Below are positions 1 to 7,109 of a stretch of DNA of 18,858 nt, piece after piece. The position numbers were made by a program, and so were the translations under genes. Each line of letters starts with the position of its first letter. Within the stretch, counting starts at the first letter, position 1. Below the pieces are notes generated by a model. It made no database searches and was not told where the DNA came from. It saw nothing but the letters and a program-made list of their open reading frames with translations. This DNA is from JAIBBG01 sp043748015 (GTDB lineage: Bacteria; Bacteroidota; Bacteroidia; Flavobacteriales_D; Sanyastnellaceae): positions 1 through 18,858 of the forward strand of contig JAYTOA010000119.1 of assembly GCA_043748015.1 (NCBI GenBank), written 5' to 3'.

Positions 1-1011
1 GAGTCTGTCTGTGTAATATGTTTGAGTGACAGTAGTGAAGCCTTGATTATAGCTGGTATTTTTCACTTCAAATGGATGAGAAGTTCCTGTAACGTTGAAA
101 TACCGAGCTCCTGCGGAAAGCGTGAATGCGTTGTGAAGTTTATAATCCACTCCGATTACAACACTAGGATCAGGTTTGATCTTTCGCGTATTGCTTCCAT
201 AGTCGGACCAAGCGTTCATTCCAACCTGCAAATAAGGAATCCACCTTTGCCATTTCAAAACAGGAATAACATCGCTTTTTTGAAGTGTTCTGATTTCGTT
301 TTGGAAAATACCGGGTAATGAATTTATGCCTGACGGTGTTGCCGCTCTCGAGGTGGGCACTGTTCCGATGTCGGTTTTCGAATCGATCAATAATTCCAGA
401 GGTGACACGTCAACTTTAGAAGCCTTCGTTTCCAAGTGAAAATCTTGATTATCGATTAAATCTTTTTTAACTTGACTGTCGACATTAGACGTCAGATCAG
501 GCAATCCTACGCCACTACTCGTCGAATTGCCATGATCTTCGGTCATTCCAGATTGATCCAATTTGCCTTGCGACTTATTGATCTGTACAATGTTCTCATT
601 AAGATTGACATTGCTCAATCTGTATTCTTCAATATTATTCTTACTCGTTTCTTTTATTTCATTCGGCGTCGCCTTCGTGCTATCGCTCGCATCAACAACT
701 TCTCCGTTGTGATGGCTATCAACAACTGAAGTTCCTTTTTGTTCATCAGTAACAACCATTTGTTCATCAGCAACATCAATTTGCTGCCGCACATTGACCT
801 CGACAATCTGACCATTGTGATCATTTACAAAAAACCAAATACCACCGGTAACGACGCCAACAACCAACGTGGACGTAATCAGAAACTTCTTCCAGAATAT
901 CCTACGCTTGATAGCTTTATACATAGACATGCCTTGCTCAAGGTATTCTTCCCTGAACTCCAAACCTTCCGGAATGAACGCATCGTCTTGTATGTTGAAC
1001 TTATTCGCCAT
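1..1011 (-). CDS. Membrane-anchored protein with barrel-like C-terminal part, possible anti-sigma factor (partial)
   Basis: An open frame of 337 codons without a stop runs from an ATG at 1011 to the left edge, so the C-terminus is missing. Residues 1-42 form a short charged cytoplasmic head ending in a basic stretch (KAIKRR). Residues about 43-62 are a hydrophobic membrane helix. Residues 65-235 are a polar Ser/Asp/Asn/Lys-rich linker. From about residue 245 alternating aromatic/hydrophobic strands begin (for example WIPYLQVGMNAW and FTLSAGARYFNV), resembling Bacteroidota outer-membrane beta-barrel proteins. The start lies inside the last codons of the upstream sigma-factor gene (11-base overlap), so the two are translationally coupled, and an anti-sigma or sigma-partner role is inferred from that position. 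No ZAS zinc-binding anti-sigma motif (HxxxCxxC) is present. The function is unproven; the reading frame is well supported. Confidence 0.75.
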   Translation of the reverse strand, partial: MANKFNIQDDAFIPEGLEFREEYLEQGMSMYKAIKRRIFWKKFLITSTLVVGVVTGGIWFFVNDHNGQIVEVNVRQQIDVADEQMVVTDEQKGTSVVDSHHNGEVVDASDSTKATPNEIKETSKNNIEEYRLSNVNLNENIVQINKSQGKLDQSGMTEDHGNSTSSGVGLPDLTSNVDSQVKKDLIDNQDFHLETKASKVDVSPLELLIDSKTDIGTVPTSRAATPSGINSLPGIFQNEIRTLQKSDVIPVLKWQRWIPYLQVGMNAWSDYGSNTRKIKPDPSVVIGVDYKLHNAFTLSAGARYFNVTGTSHPFEVKNTSYNQGFTTVTQTYYTDRL

Positions 1012-1570
1012 TACTCAATTTCACTTTTTGAACCCCTATCATCTCTCTAATACGCTTTTTCGCTTCGGAAAAATGCCAGGCACTTGTTCCTTCACTTATT
1101 CCCAACATTTCTGCAATCTCTCCGTGCAGATATCCGTCTATTGCGTACAGATTGAAAACTTTCATTGTCATCGGAGGTAGTTTTAGCACTTTATTCCTTA
1201 TCAACTCCAGCATTTCTTCCTGGTGCTCTGATAAATCGCGCTCTTCCTCTTGTTGCGCTATTCTCTCCTCCTGTCCTCTCACGGAGGAATCCCTCCAATT
1301 CTTATTTTTTTTAAACTCGTTGATCACCGTATTGATCAAAACTCTTCTTGCCCAAAAATCAAATGGAACTTCCAATTTGTATTTCTTCAAATTGAGCAGT
1401 ATCCTAACAAATCCAATATTCATGTACTCAATCGCCTGTTCCTTATCCGAAGCGTAACGCCAACACACACCAATCAGCGATTTGTACGCATACTTGTACA
1501 ATTCACTTTGAGCGCGCTGATCTTCATCAAGGCATCGCTGAATGAGGCTATGCAATTTCACTTCTTCCAA
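1001..1570 (-). CDS. ECF-type RNA polymerase sigma factor (sigma-70 family)
   Basis: The 189-residue length is typical of ECF sigma factors. Region 2 spans roughly residues 10-90 and includes the motif FDFWARRVLINTVINEFKK, the usual region 2 end in this family. An acidic Gln/Glu-rich linker follows at about 100-120. Region 4 at about 128-180 begins LPPMTMKVFNLYAIDG and contains a helix-turn-helix (EIAEMLGISEGTSAWHF) and a basic recognition helix ending in KKRIREMI. This protein should direct core RNA polymerase to a small set of promoters. The stop codon overlaps the start of a membrane-anchored protein gene, the usual arrangement of a sigma factor with its regulator. No promoter could be assigned confidently in the 275 bases upstream, which separate it from a divergent gene cluster. 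The family assignment is secure; the regulon is unknown. Confidence 0.9.
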   Translation of the reverse strand: MEEVKLHSLIQRCLDEDQRAQSELYKYAYKSLIGVCWRYASDKEQAIEYMNIGFVRILLNLKKYKLEVPFDFWARRVLINTVINEFKKNKNWRDSSVRGQEERIAQQEEERDLSEHQEEMLELIRNKVLKLPPMTMKVFNLYAIDGYLHGEIAEMLGISEGTSAWHFSEAKKRIREMIGVQKVKLSNGE

Positions 1571-1845
1571 ATAACCTAAGTTTTGAAGCAGTGGTCTTCT
1601 CAGGTATATGTCTCATTCAAAAGCCGGGGAAAATCCTTCCATAATTGAACGCTTCAAACGGAATACACTTCTTAAAACCAAAATCTTGGGTAATCTACTT
1701 TTTTTTTCGAATAATGCGAAGTTGAGGAAGACTTAATCATTGACGTGCCTATTCAGAATCGACTTTTTCTCATTCAGACCCAAGTAATGGGTCATTCTAC
1801 TTGTTATGTAGAAATTAGAACCGTAATTCTAAAACAACCTGCAAA

Positions 1846-2022
1846 ATGGAACTTACGATAGCCGATTATTCGCGCCTGATTAAAGCCGAAGAGCTCGATG
1901 TTATGGGCGAATTGATAAAGCTCAACAAAACAGACTATTACAGGTACACGCTTGATGTACTGAAGCTCTGCAGAGAAATTAATCTGAAGCGAATCCAACG
2001 TTTACTTGGACACACCGAATAA
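1846..2022 (+). CDS. Small hypothetical protein (58 aa)
   Basis: An ATG-started frame encodes 58 residues, MELTIADYSRLIKAEE through a C-terminal RIQRLLGHTE. It is charged, mostly helical-looking, and has no signal peptide or membrane helix. It ends 17 bases before the first haem lipoprotein gene, on the same strand, so it may be the first gene or a leader ORF of that cluster. The composition (Leu, Lys, Glu, Asp in amphipathic spacing) looks like a real protein rather than a random frame; the opposite-strand ORF over the same bases looks less natural. A weak promoter-like pair (TTG at 1801-1803, TAATTCTA at 1824-1831) precedes it. I do not recognise the family. The terminal LLGH resembles part of a tyrosine-recombinase motif, but the protein is far too short and lacks the catalytic context. 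Confidence 0.45.
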   Translation: MELTIADYSRLIKAEELDVMGELIKLNKTDYYRYTLDVLKLCREINLKRIQRLLGHTE

Positions 2023-2039
2023 ATAATTTTACTTTAACG

Positions 2040-2771
2040 ATGAAACAAAAAACCACATTCTCTAGCATTTTGATCGCATTAATTCTCGCTGTTTTCTCTT
2101 GTAAACATCAGCCGGAAACATTTGATGAGCTAATCAATGGCGGCAACAGCAATCCACAACCTCCGGATACTTTATTGATCATCAACGAACATCCATGCGA
2201 TCCGGATTCTGTGTATTTCACGAATACCATCCTTCCTCTGATCGTTTCCAATTGCGCAGTTGAGGGCTGTCATGATGCGATCACTCATGAAGACGGAGTC
2301 AGACTTGATAATTACGCTGACATAATGGAAGAAGTTAATCCCGGTGATTTGAATGGAAGCGATCTTTGGGATTTAATCAACAAAACTGATAGCGATGTGA
2401 TGCCTCCTGCTGATAACGGCGGTCCGCTCTCTGCGCAACAAAAACTACTTATTCAAATGTGGATTCTGCAAGGCGCTCTCAACAATTCATGTCAGGAAGA
2501 CTGCGATCCACTTGGCAATTCATTCTTACAACATATCCAGCCTATTACGCAACTTTATTGTGAGGGATGCCATTCAGGCAATTCTCCGAGCTCAAATCTC
2601 ACTCTATCCAGCCATGCTCAGATTCAAAGTATTGCATTGGATGGCCGATTAATGAACTCGCTTCACGGAATCAACGGTGCTGTTTTGATGCCCCAAAATA
2701 CAACAGGACTTCCCGATTGTTATATTAGCCAATTCCAAAATTGGGTGGATGCCGGTGCACCAAACAACTGA
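2040..2771 (+). CDS. Lipoprotein with two tandem c-type haem domains
   Basis: A signal peptide with a lipobox ends at Cys21 (VFSC), so the protein is probably a periplasm-exposed lipoprotein. Two similar units follow. Unit 1 (about 51-148) starts CDPDSVYF and carries NCAVEGCH, a haem-type motif with four residues between the cysteines (C72, C77, H78). Unit 2 (about 155-243) starts CDPLGNSF and carries the canonical CEGCH motif (C174, C177, H178). Each unit has a later MPP or MPQ (M121, M217) that could supply the sixth haem ligand, as in class I and Planctomycete-type cytochrome c domains. The likely role is electron transfer or redox sensing at the cell envelope. It is followed after 10 bases by a smaller relative, then OB-fold, YceI and DUF5777 genes on the same strand. 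Haem attachment is predicted from motifs only. Confidence 0.75.
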   Translation: MKQKTTFSSILIALILAVFSCKHQPETFDELINGGNSNPQPPDTLLIINEHPCDPDSVYFTNTILPLIVSNCAVEGCHDAITHEDGVRLDNYADIMEEVNPGDLNGSDLWDLINKTDSDVMPPADNGGPLSAQQKLLIQMWILQGALNNSCQEDCDPLGNSFLQHIQPITQLYCEGCHSGNSPSSNLTLSSHAQIQSIALDGRLMNSLHGINGAVLMPQNTTGLPDCYISQFQNWVDAGAPNN

Positions 2772-2781
2772 TGAGTAAATC

Positions 2782-3168
2782 ATGAAGAAAAACAATTTAC
2801 GAGCGTACATCACTTTGATTTTTATACTGTGTTTGTTCAGTTTCCAATCGTGCTATTACGACAACGAATCTGAACTTTATTCAACAGGCACATGCACAGA
2901 AACAACTTACACTTATGTAGGCCGGATCAAAGCAATAGTTGATCAGAACTGTGCGCGTTCAGGCTGTCACGCAGGACCTTCACCGGAAGCAAGTATTGGA
3001 TTGGAATCTTATACGGATGTAAAAAACAACGCAACCAATGGCAACTTCTTCTGCAGTATTAACTGGAATAGCGGATGCTCGCAGATGCCAAAAAACAGCA
3101 GTAAACTAGACAAGTGTTCCATCAAAGCGCTTGAAGAATGGAGAACACTTGGTTATCCGGAAAATTAA
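2782..3168 (+). CDS. Single-domain c-type haem lipoprotein
   Basis: This 128-residue protein has a signal peptide ending in a lipobox at Cys24 (FQSC). One haem-like unit follows: NCARSGCH, with four residues between cysteines (C57, C62, H63), the same spacing as unit 1 of the preceding gene. A downstream CSQMPKNSSKLDKC segment supplies a candidate axial methionine (M102), and the C-terminal helix (IKALEEWRTLGYPEN) closes the domain much as in the larger protein (FQNWVDAGAPNN). It therefore looks like a one-domain paralogue. It starts 10 bases after the previous gene and ends one base before the next, which supports one transcript. It probably sits in the periplasm as a lipoprotein and exchanges electrons with its neighbour; that is inference. 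Confidence 0.72.
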   Translation: MKKNNLRAYITLIFILCLFSFQSCYYDNESELYSTGTCTETTYTYVGRIKAIVDQNCARSGCHAGPSPEASIGLESYTDVKNNATNGNFFCSINWNSGCSQMPKNSSKLDKCSIKALEEWRTLGYPEN

Positions 3169-3169
3169 T

Positions 3170-3592
3170 ATGAAAACAAGAAACATCATCATCATCGTTC
3201 TTCTTCTTCTTGCATCCGTTGGTGTGGGCGTCGTTGCATTTCTATGGAACAAACCACACAGAACAGCCGAAGACGAAAAGCCATTTGCAACACTAACTGC
3301 AAACGATCTCTACATGGAATTTTCAAACAATGAAGCGGCGGCATTTGCGAAATACCGTGATCAAGTTATTCAAGTGACCGGAGTCGTTCAGGAGATTAAA
3401 CTTGAAGCTTCAGGTAACACCGACGTGGTGCTTGCAACAGATGATATTCTTGGGACGGTGATATGTACTTTAAAAAGGGGCGGGACGGCCGACGGCATTT
3501 CTGCTGGCATGACTGTTGACCTGAAAGGCATATGCAACGGCTTCCTCAGCGACGTATTGCTGAACCAAGGAGTCATCGTGAACAAAAAATAA
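3170..3592 (+). CDS. Membrane-anchored OB-fold (tRNA_anti-like) protein
   Basis: The chosen start is the ATG at 3170, one base after the preceding stop; an in-frame ATG 39 bases upstream lies inside the previous gene and would put an unlikely charged tail before the membrane helix. The 140-residue product has an N-terminal hydrophobic helix (about 5-26) that anchors it in the inner membrane, then a small beta-rich domain (about 40-138) with DLYMEFSNNEAAAFAKY, VIQVTGVVQEI and MTVDLKGICNGFL. This pattern matches the tRNA_anti-like OB-fold family (PF12869-type), common in Bacteroidota next to YceI genes. Despite the family name, no tRNA role is established. The domain should face the periplasm. 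It belongs to the haem lipoprotein/YceI/DUF5777 cluster. Confidence 0.72.
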   Translation: MKTRNIIIIVLLLLASVGVGVVAFLWNKPHRTAEDEKPFATLTANDLYMEFSNNEAAAFAKYRDQVIQVTGVVQEIKLEASGNTDVVLATDDILGTVICTLKRGGTADGISAGMTVDLKGICNGFLSDVLLNQGVIVNKK

Positions 3593-3612
3593 ATCAATCA
3601 AAAAACAAAGAC

Positions 3613-4164
3613 ATGAAAAAAATAACAGTCATCACTTTAATCATTTGCGCAGCATTTTTTGCAGATGCGCAAAAATATTTCACGAAAGATGGCAGCATCA
3701 AATTTTTCTCCGATGCCAAAATGGAGAAAATTCAGGCAACAAATAACAAAGCAACTTGTGTGATGGATGCAGCCACTGGAGCCATTGAATGGTCCGTGTT
3801 ACAGATGGGATTCGTTTTTGAAAATGCTTTCATGCAGGAGCACTTCAATGAGACCTATATGGAAAGTGCAAAATTCCCAAAAGCAACTTTCAAAGGAAAT
3901 GTAGAGAACATGCAAAGCATCGACTTCCATAAAGACGGCTCATACAAAACCAAAGTGGCAGGAGAGCTCACAATGCATGGGGTGACCAAAAAAATCGTTG
4001 TTGACGCGGTCTTCAATGTGAAATCGGGAATTGTTGCATCTGAGTCTAAATTCTATGTGAAGCCTGCCGATTATGGCATCGTTATTTCCGGAGACAAAGC
4101 AGAAAATATTGCCGGTGACATAGAAGTGACTGTTAAAGCTAACCTCACTGAATTGAAAAAATAG
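3613..4164 (+). CDS. YceI family periplasmic lipocalin-like protein
   Basis: The start at the ATG at 3613 gives a 183-residue protein with a clean signal peptide (cleavage near ADAQ, residue 20); the frame is open further upstream but those codons overlap the previous gene. YceI hallmarks are visible: FTKDGSIKFFSDAKMEKI near the N-terminus, MQEHFNETYMESAKFPKA in the middle, GELTMHGVTKKI, and FYVKPADYGIV near the end. Members form a lipocalin-like barrel that binds isoprenoid-type lipids such as ubiquinone precursors in a hydrophobic pocket. Adjacency to cytochrome-like lipoproteins suggests a lipid or quinone-like ligand connected with envelope redox chemistry, but the ligand here is unknown. 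It lies 20 bases after the OB-fold gene and 22 bases before the DUF5777 gene. Confidence 0.88.
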   Translation: MKKITVITLIICAAFFADAQKYFTKDGSIKFFSDAKMEKIQATNNKATCVMDAATGAIEWSVLQMGFVFENAFMQEHFNETYMESAKFPKATFKGNVENMQSIDFHKDGSYKTKVAGELTMHGVTKKIVVDAVFNVKSGIVASESKFYVKPADYGIVISGDKAENIAGDIEVTVKANLTELKK

Positions 4165-4186
4165 TCCTGAATAAACTTTGACACGA

Positions 4187-5101
4187 ATGCTTCGATCTTC
4201 TCTGCTTCTAGTATTTACATTGCTAGTTGTTCAAGTCAGTTTTGCACAACAAGACACCACTGACCTGCTTTCTTTGCTTGGCCCTGAAGAACCAGTAACC
4301 AACTATACCTACGCAACTTTTAAATCTTCAAGAGTGATCAACATGCACTCCATTGAAAATCCGGCAGCCGGAATTATGGACTTCAGGATTTCGCACAGAT
4401 TTGGAACGATCAACTCAGGAGCACAAAATTTATTTGGACTTGATCAGGCGAATATGAGATTAGGTTTTGAATTCGGTGTCACAGACAAGCTGATGGCCGG
4501 ATTTGGAAGATCGAATGTCAATAAAGAAGTAGATGGTTTTTTAAAATACAAAATTCTTCGCCAAAGCACCGGTCAAGTAAACATGCCCATTAGTGTATCA
4601 CTTTTTTCATCAATGGTTGTGCGGACCGGGCCTTGGGAAAATCCTGATCGAAAAAATTATTTCACTTCGAGACTTTATTACTGTCATCAGATTTTAATAG
4701 CCCGAAAATTCAATGAGTCATTTTCACTGCAGTTGGCGCCAACATTGGTGCACCGCAACCTCGTATCAGATACAACAATCAAAAACGATGTATTCGCAGC
4801 CGGCATTGGTGGCAGATATAAACTAACGCGAAGAACTTCATTCAACGCCGAGTATGTGTATGTGGCGCCAGGGCAACTTGAAGACATTTACAAAAATTCA
4901 CTTTCTATAGGATTTGATATTGAAACCGGTGGTCACGTCTTTCAGCTTCATTTCACCAACAGCAAACCTATGAACGAGAAAGGATTTATCACAGAAACAA
5001 CTGGTAACTGGAGCAAAGGTGATATCCAATTTGGATTTAATGTTTCGCGTGTGTTTACAGTAGCAAAACGAAAGGAGACAAAAGATTTAGAGAAGGATTG
5101 A
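4187..5101 (+). CDS. DUF5777 family beta-barrel outer-membrane protein
   Basis: The start is taken at the ATG at 4187; an in-frame TTG at 4178 would add three residues. The 304-residue product has a signal peptide ending near SFAQQ, then an acidic segment (DLLSLLGPEEP), then the family signature TFKSSRVINMHSIENP, MDFRISHRFGTINSG, LFGLDQANMRLGFEFG and DGFLKYKILRQSTG. Alternating beta strands continue to the end, consistent with an outer-membrane barrel. DUF5777 proteins in Bacteroidota are recurrent neighbours of YceI and cytochrome-like genes, which fits this cluster. Function is unknown; it could be an outer-membrane component or a porin for the haem/YceI module. The gene ends 30 bases from the convergent queE. 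Confidence 0.85.
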   Translation: MLRSSLLLVFTLLVVQVSFAQQDTTDLLSLLGPEEPVTNYTYATFKSSRVINMHSIENPAAGIMDFRISHRFGTINSGAQNLFGLDQANMRLGFEFGVTDKLMAGFGRSNVNKEVDGFLKYKILRQSTGQVNMPISVSLFSSMVVRTGPWENPDRKNYFTSRLYYCHQILIARKFNESFSLQLAPTLVHRNLVSDTTIKNDVFAAGIGGRYKLTRRTSFNAEYVYVAPGQLEDIYKNSLSIGFDIETGGHVFQLHFTNSKPMNEKGFITETTGNWSKGDIQFGFNVSRVFTVAKRKETKDLEKD

Positions 5102-5131
5102 GATAAGTTGGAATTCCACCTTGATTTAAAT

Positions 5132-5740
5132 TCAATCCACCCCAAGGTATTTGTGTGTCTGTACCGATATTCTCCAATCTGTATTCTTCCTGATAAAATC
5201 TAGAATCATCGGTTGAACTTTTTCTTTCTTGTCCCACTCGGGTTGAAGATAAAGTTGACAACCGGGTTTGACTTTTGCGGCATGTCCCGCAGCCCATTCG
5301 ATATCTGTAGTGTGAAATACAACCACTTTCAACTCATCCGCTTTCGGATAAATACTGTCAACCGGACCTTTGAATTTCTTCGGTGAAAATGTGACCCAAT
5401 CCCAATTACCGGTTAGCTCGTATGCACCGGAAGTCTCCACGTGTGTGCGAATACCCGCCTTCTGAAGTAACTCTGTGAGTTGGACGAGATTGTACATGGC
5501 CGGCTCGCCTCCTGTTACAACACAAATTTTCGAGCCGCTCAACGTAACTTGATTAACTAAGTCGTCCACTTTATGCAAAGGATGTTTCGCAGCGTCCCAA
5601 CTATCCTTGACATCGCACCAAGAGCAGCCAACATCACAACCCCCAAGTCTGATAAAAAAAGCGGGAGCCCCCGCAAAAGCACCTTCGCCCTGTACCGTGT
5701 AAAATGTTTCCATAACAGGCAACTCTATCTCTTCACTCAT
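5132..5740 (-). CDS. queE: 7-carboxy-7-deazaguanine synthase (QueE), radical SAM enzyme
   Basis: QueE converts 6-carboxytetrahydropterin to 7-carboxy-7-deazaguanine, the ring contraction of queuosine precursor synthesis, in the cytoplasm. From the ATG at 5740 the product has 202 residues, normal for the family. The N-terminus has METFYTVQGEGAFAGAPAFF (substrate-binding QGEG), then the iron-sulfur motif CDVGCSWCD (C35, C39, C42; CX3CX2C), the SAM-binding VVTGGEPAMY (76-80), and VETSGAYEL and VTFSPKKFKG further on. The frame is open for 53 more codons upstream, but those encode an aromatic-rich stretch without homology, so the shorter start is preferred. No queC, queD or queF gene lies in the window, so it is a stand-alone gene here. 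Confidence 0.93.
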   Translation of the reverse strand: MSEEIELPVMETFYTVQGEGAFAGAPAFFIRLGGCDVGCSWCDVKDSWDAAKHPLHKVDDLVNQVTLSGSKICVVTGGEPAMYNLVQLTELLQKAGIRTHVETSGAYELTGNWDWVTFSPKKFKGPVDSIYPKADELKVVVFHTTDIEWAAGHAAKVKPGCQLYLQPEWDKKEKVQPMILDFIRKNTDWRISVQTHKYLGVD

Positions 5741-6537
5741 GATGCAAAGAAACGTTGAAATAAGGAATGGTGTGAAATAATGAAGCGATGTGGGACTTAA
5801 AATTTCAGGAAAACTGAGTCGATACAGCTCATAAAAAGAAAAAATCCACATCGACGCAGGATAGAAAAAAGCTGGAATAAAAATGAAACCTCCGATCAAC
5901 GATATGTTACCCGATTTACTCTTTGTTACCTTAATTCAGGTCTTGCAATAGGATCAATGTCCTTTCCGCAAAGTTCCGCTAACTGTCAAAGGTGCCTAAA
6001 ACCTAACGAAACTAGTCGTTAACAGCAGCAATTCAAGAGCTAATTTTTTGTCGTCCATATCAACCAAAATAGAGGGTCAACGATGGGTATACATTCCAAT
6101 TTTTCAAGTTCAGTTCCAATGGTACTTTGTATTGTGAGCTTTTCTAACCAGTTTGCCAATGTGGATTTTGTAACCGAAACTGCCTTCGCCTTTTCGGACA
6201 ACCCGTCTAACGAATCGAATTGTAAGCGAAATGTAATATTTTTTTCTTTTGGATACCAGAATTCGCCACCAATAGTTTTGAACTTTCATTTAACCGACCT
6301 TCTCAACAAAAGTGAGTACCAAAATCCTTTGGATCGGATACGGGAACATTCTCCAAAACCAATACAGATCAAGTATTTCGACTTTGTATGAGATCTTAAT
6401 GAGGTACATAAATCGCTCAACAAGCTTCCATTCAATTTTCGCAACCTGACAAATGTCATCAAATCACGCACTCGACGAAATGTTTGTTTCTATGGATGAA
6501 TAAAATAGCGAGGTCATAAAAAAATTGCACTTCTTTC
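5741..6537. other. Gene-poor interval upstream of queE
   Basis: About 800 bases contain no intact gene I recognise. 5741-6039 shows no convincing coding sequence, RNA gene or promoter. 6040-6463 holds two adjacent minus-strand open segments listed separately as a possible broken gene, and an opposing plus-strand 102-codon frame (6083-6391) that I do not consider a gene. No tRNA-like or riboswitch-like structure was recognised. Confidence 0.6.
6040..6463 (-). pseudogene. Possible frameshifted remnant of an unknown gene
   Basis: Two minus-strand open segments abut in different frames. Segment A (6463 to 6290, 57 codons) reads like protein: VAKIEWKLVERFMYLIK, VEILDLYWFWRMF, ending VEKVG-stop. 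Segment B (6285 to 6040, 81 codons, no ATG) begins right after it and also reads like protein: IGGEFWYPKEKNITFRLQFD, LSEKAKAVSVTKSTLANWL, IVDPLFWLIWTTKN-stop. Both are rich in Lys/Glu and patterned hydrophobics and B lacks its own start, so one frameshift near 6290 would join them into about 138 codons. In segment B's own frame the upstream part (6471-6286) ends in TGA just before B and looks unlike protein (Ser/Arg/Leu-rich). I do not recognise the family. Alternatives are chance open frames or an intact plus-strand ORF at 6083-6391. Confidence 0.28.
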
Positions 6538-7080
6538 TCAATCCTCGCCGGCATTCTTAGAGCTCTCACCCACGAACCAATCTTTCTTCGATCTGAACAT
6601 CACATTGAAAGTGGTGAGCGAACCATAAATTCTAGTGATGTATTGCTGCATTTCCACTTTATCAGCATCAGTTAGTTTTGCATGCGCATTGATCTTTTGC
6701 TCCAAAACTCGCAATCGATCACGCAGCATTACTATTTTATGAAAGAAATTTTCTACCGGAATTTCTTTGGGCTTCAATGATGTATCCTTTGGCTGGAGAA
6801 ACATTGTTCCGCCTTCCCATCTATCTCCCAATTCAATGATCTCTGTTACTTCATAAAACATATCAAAAACATTCTTTACCGCATCCACTACATCTTCAAG
6901 TTGCACCGTAGCCAGAACTGCCGGAGCTGCTTCTACCAATTGAAATCCATCATATGCCCTACCCAATTCTTTCTCACCGTGCTCGCGAAAATAAATGCGA
7001 TACTTGTGGTCGTCCATTCCGAAAACAATGCCTTCACCATAAGTGGGGTGTGTAATCTTTGCACCAATTCCAAAGTTCAT
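6538..7080 (-). CDS. Hypothetical protein with SH3/Tudor-like N-terminal domain
   Basis: The 180-residue protein begins with a compact beta-rich unit (residues 1-50: FGIGAKITHPTYGEGIVFGM, YRIYFREHGEKELGR) resembling the SH3/Tudor-like segment at the C-terminus of UvrD/PcrA helicases and CarD-like domains, where it contacts RNA polymerase. The rest is helical: about 60-75 (VVDAVKNVFDMFYEV), 85-110 with an EGGTMFLQPKD turn, and a long helix pair at 115-170 (FFHKIVMLRDRLRVLEQKI). No signal peptide or membrane helix is visible, so it is probably cytoplasmic. It follows the K+ channel gene after 29 bases on the same strand and is likely in the rimO operon. Similar proteins of unknown function occur widely in Bacteroidota as I recall. 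A nucleic-acid or polymerase-linked role is only a suggestion. Confidence 0.7.
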   Translation of the reverse strand: MNFGIGAKITHPTYGEGIVFGMDDHKYRIYFREHGEKELGRAYDGFQLVEAAPAVLATVQLEDVVDAVKNVFDMFYEVTEIIELGDRWEGGTMFLQPKDTSLKPKEIPVENFFHKIVMLRDRLRVLEQKINAHAKLTDADKVEMQQYITRIYGSLTTFNVMFRSKKDWFVGESSKNAGED

Positions 7081-7109
7081 TTTATTGAATTTTATTTTTT
7101 CCTACGTAA

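Noticed and set aside
1991..2022. LLGHTE at the end of the 58-aa ORF as a tyrosine-recombinase remnant
   Set aside because: Only a four-residue likeness; no Arg, His or Tyr catalytic context and the rest of the ORF does not resemble an integrase.
5095..5138. Possible bidirectional terminator between DUF5777 gene and queE
   Set aside because: GGATTGA/TCAATCC arms pair, but the 30-base loop and absence of a T-run on either side make it unconvincing.
5741..5899. 53-codon N-terminal extension of queE
   Set aside because: QueE homologues start near MSEEIELPVMETFYTVQGEG; the extension is aromatic-rich, unlike a signal peptide, and would make the enzyme too long.
6083..6391. Plus-strand 102-codon ORF starting MGIHSNFSSSVPMVLC
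   Set aside because: No recognisable family, Ser/Asn/Phe-rich composition typical of an antisense shadow, and it overlaps minus-strand segments that look more like protein.
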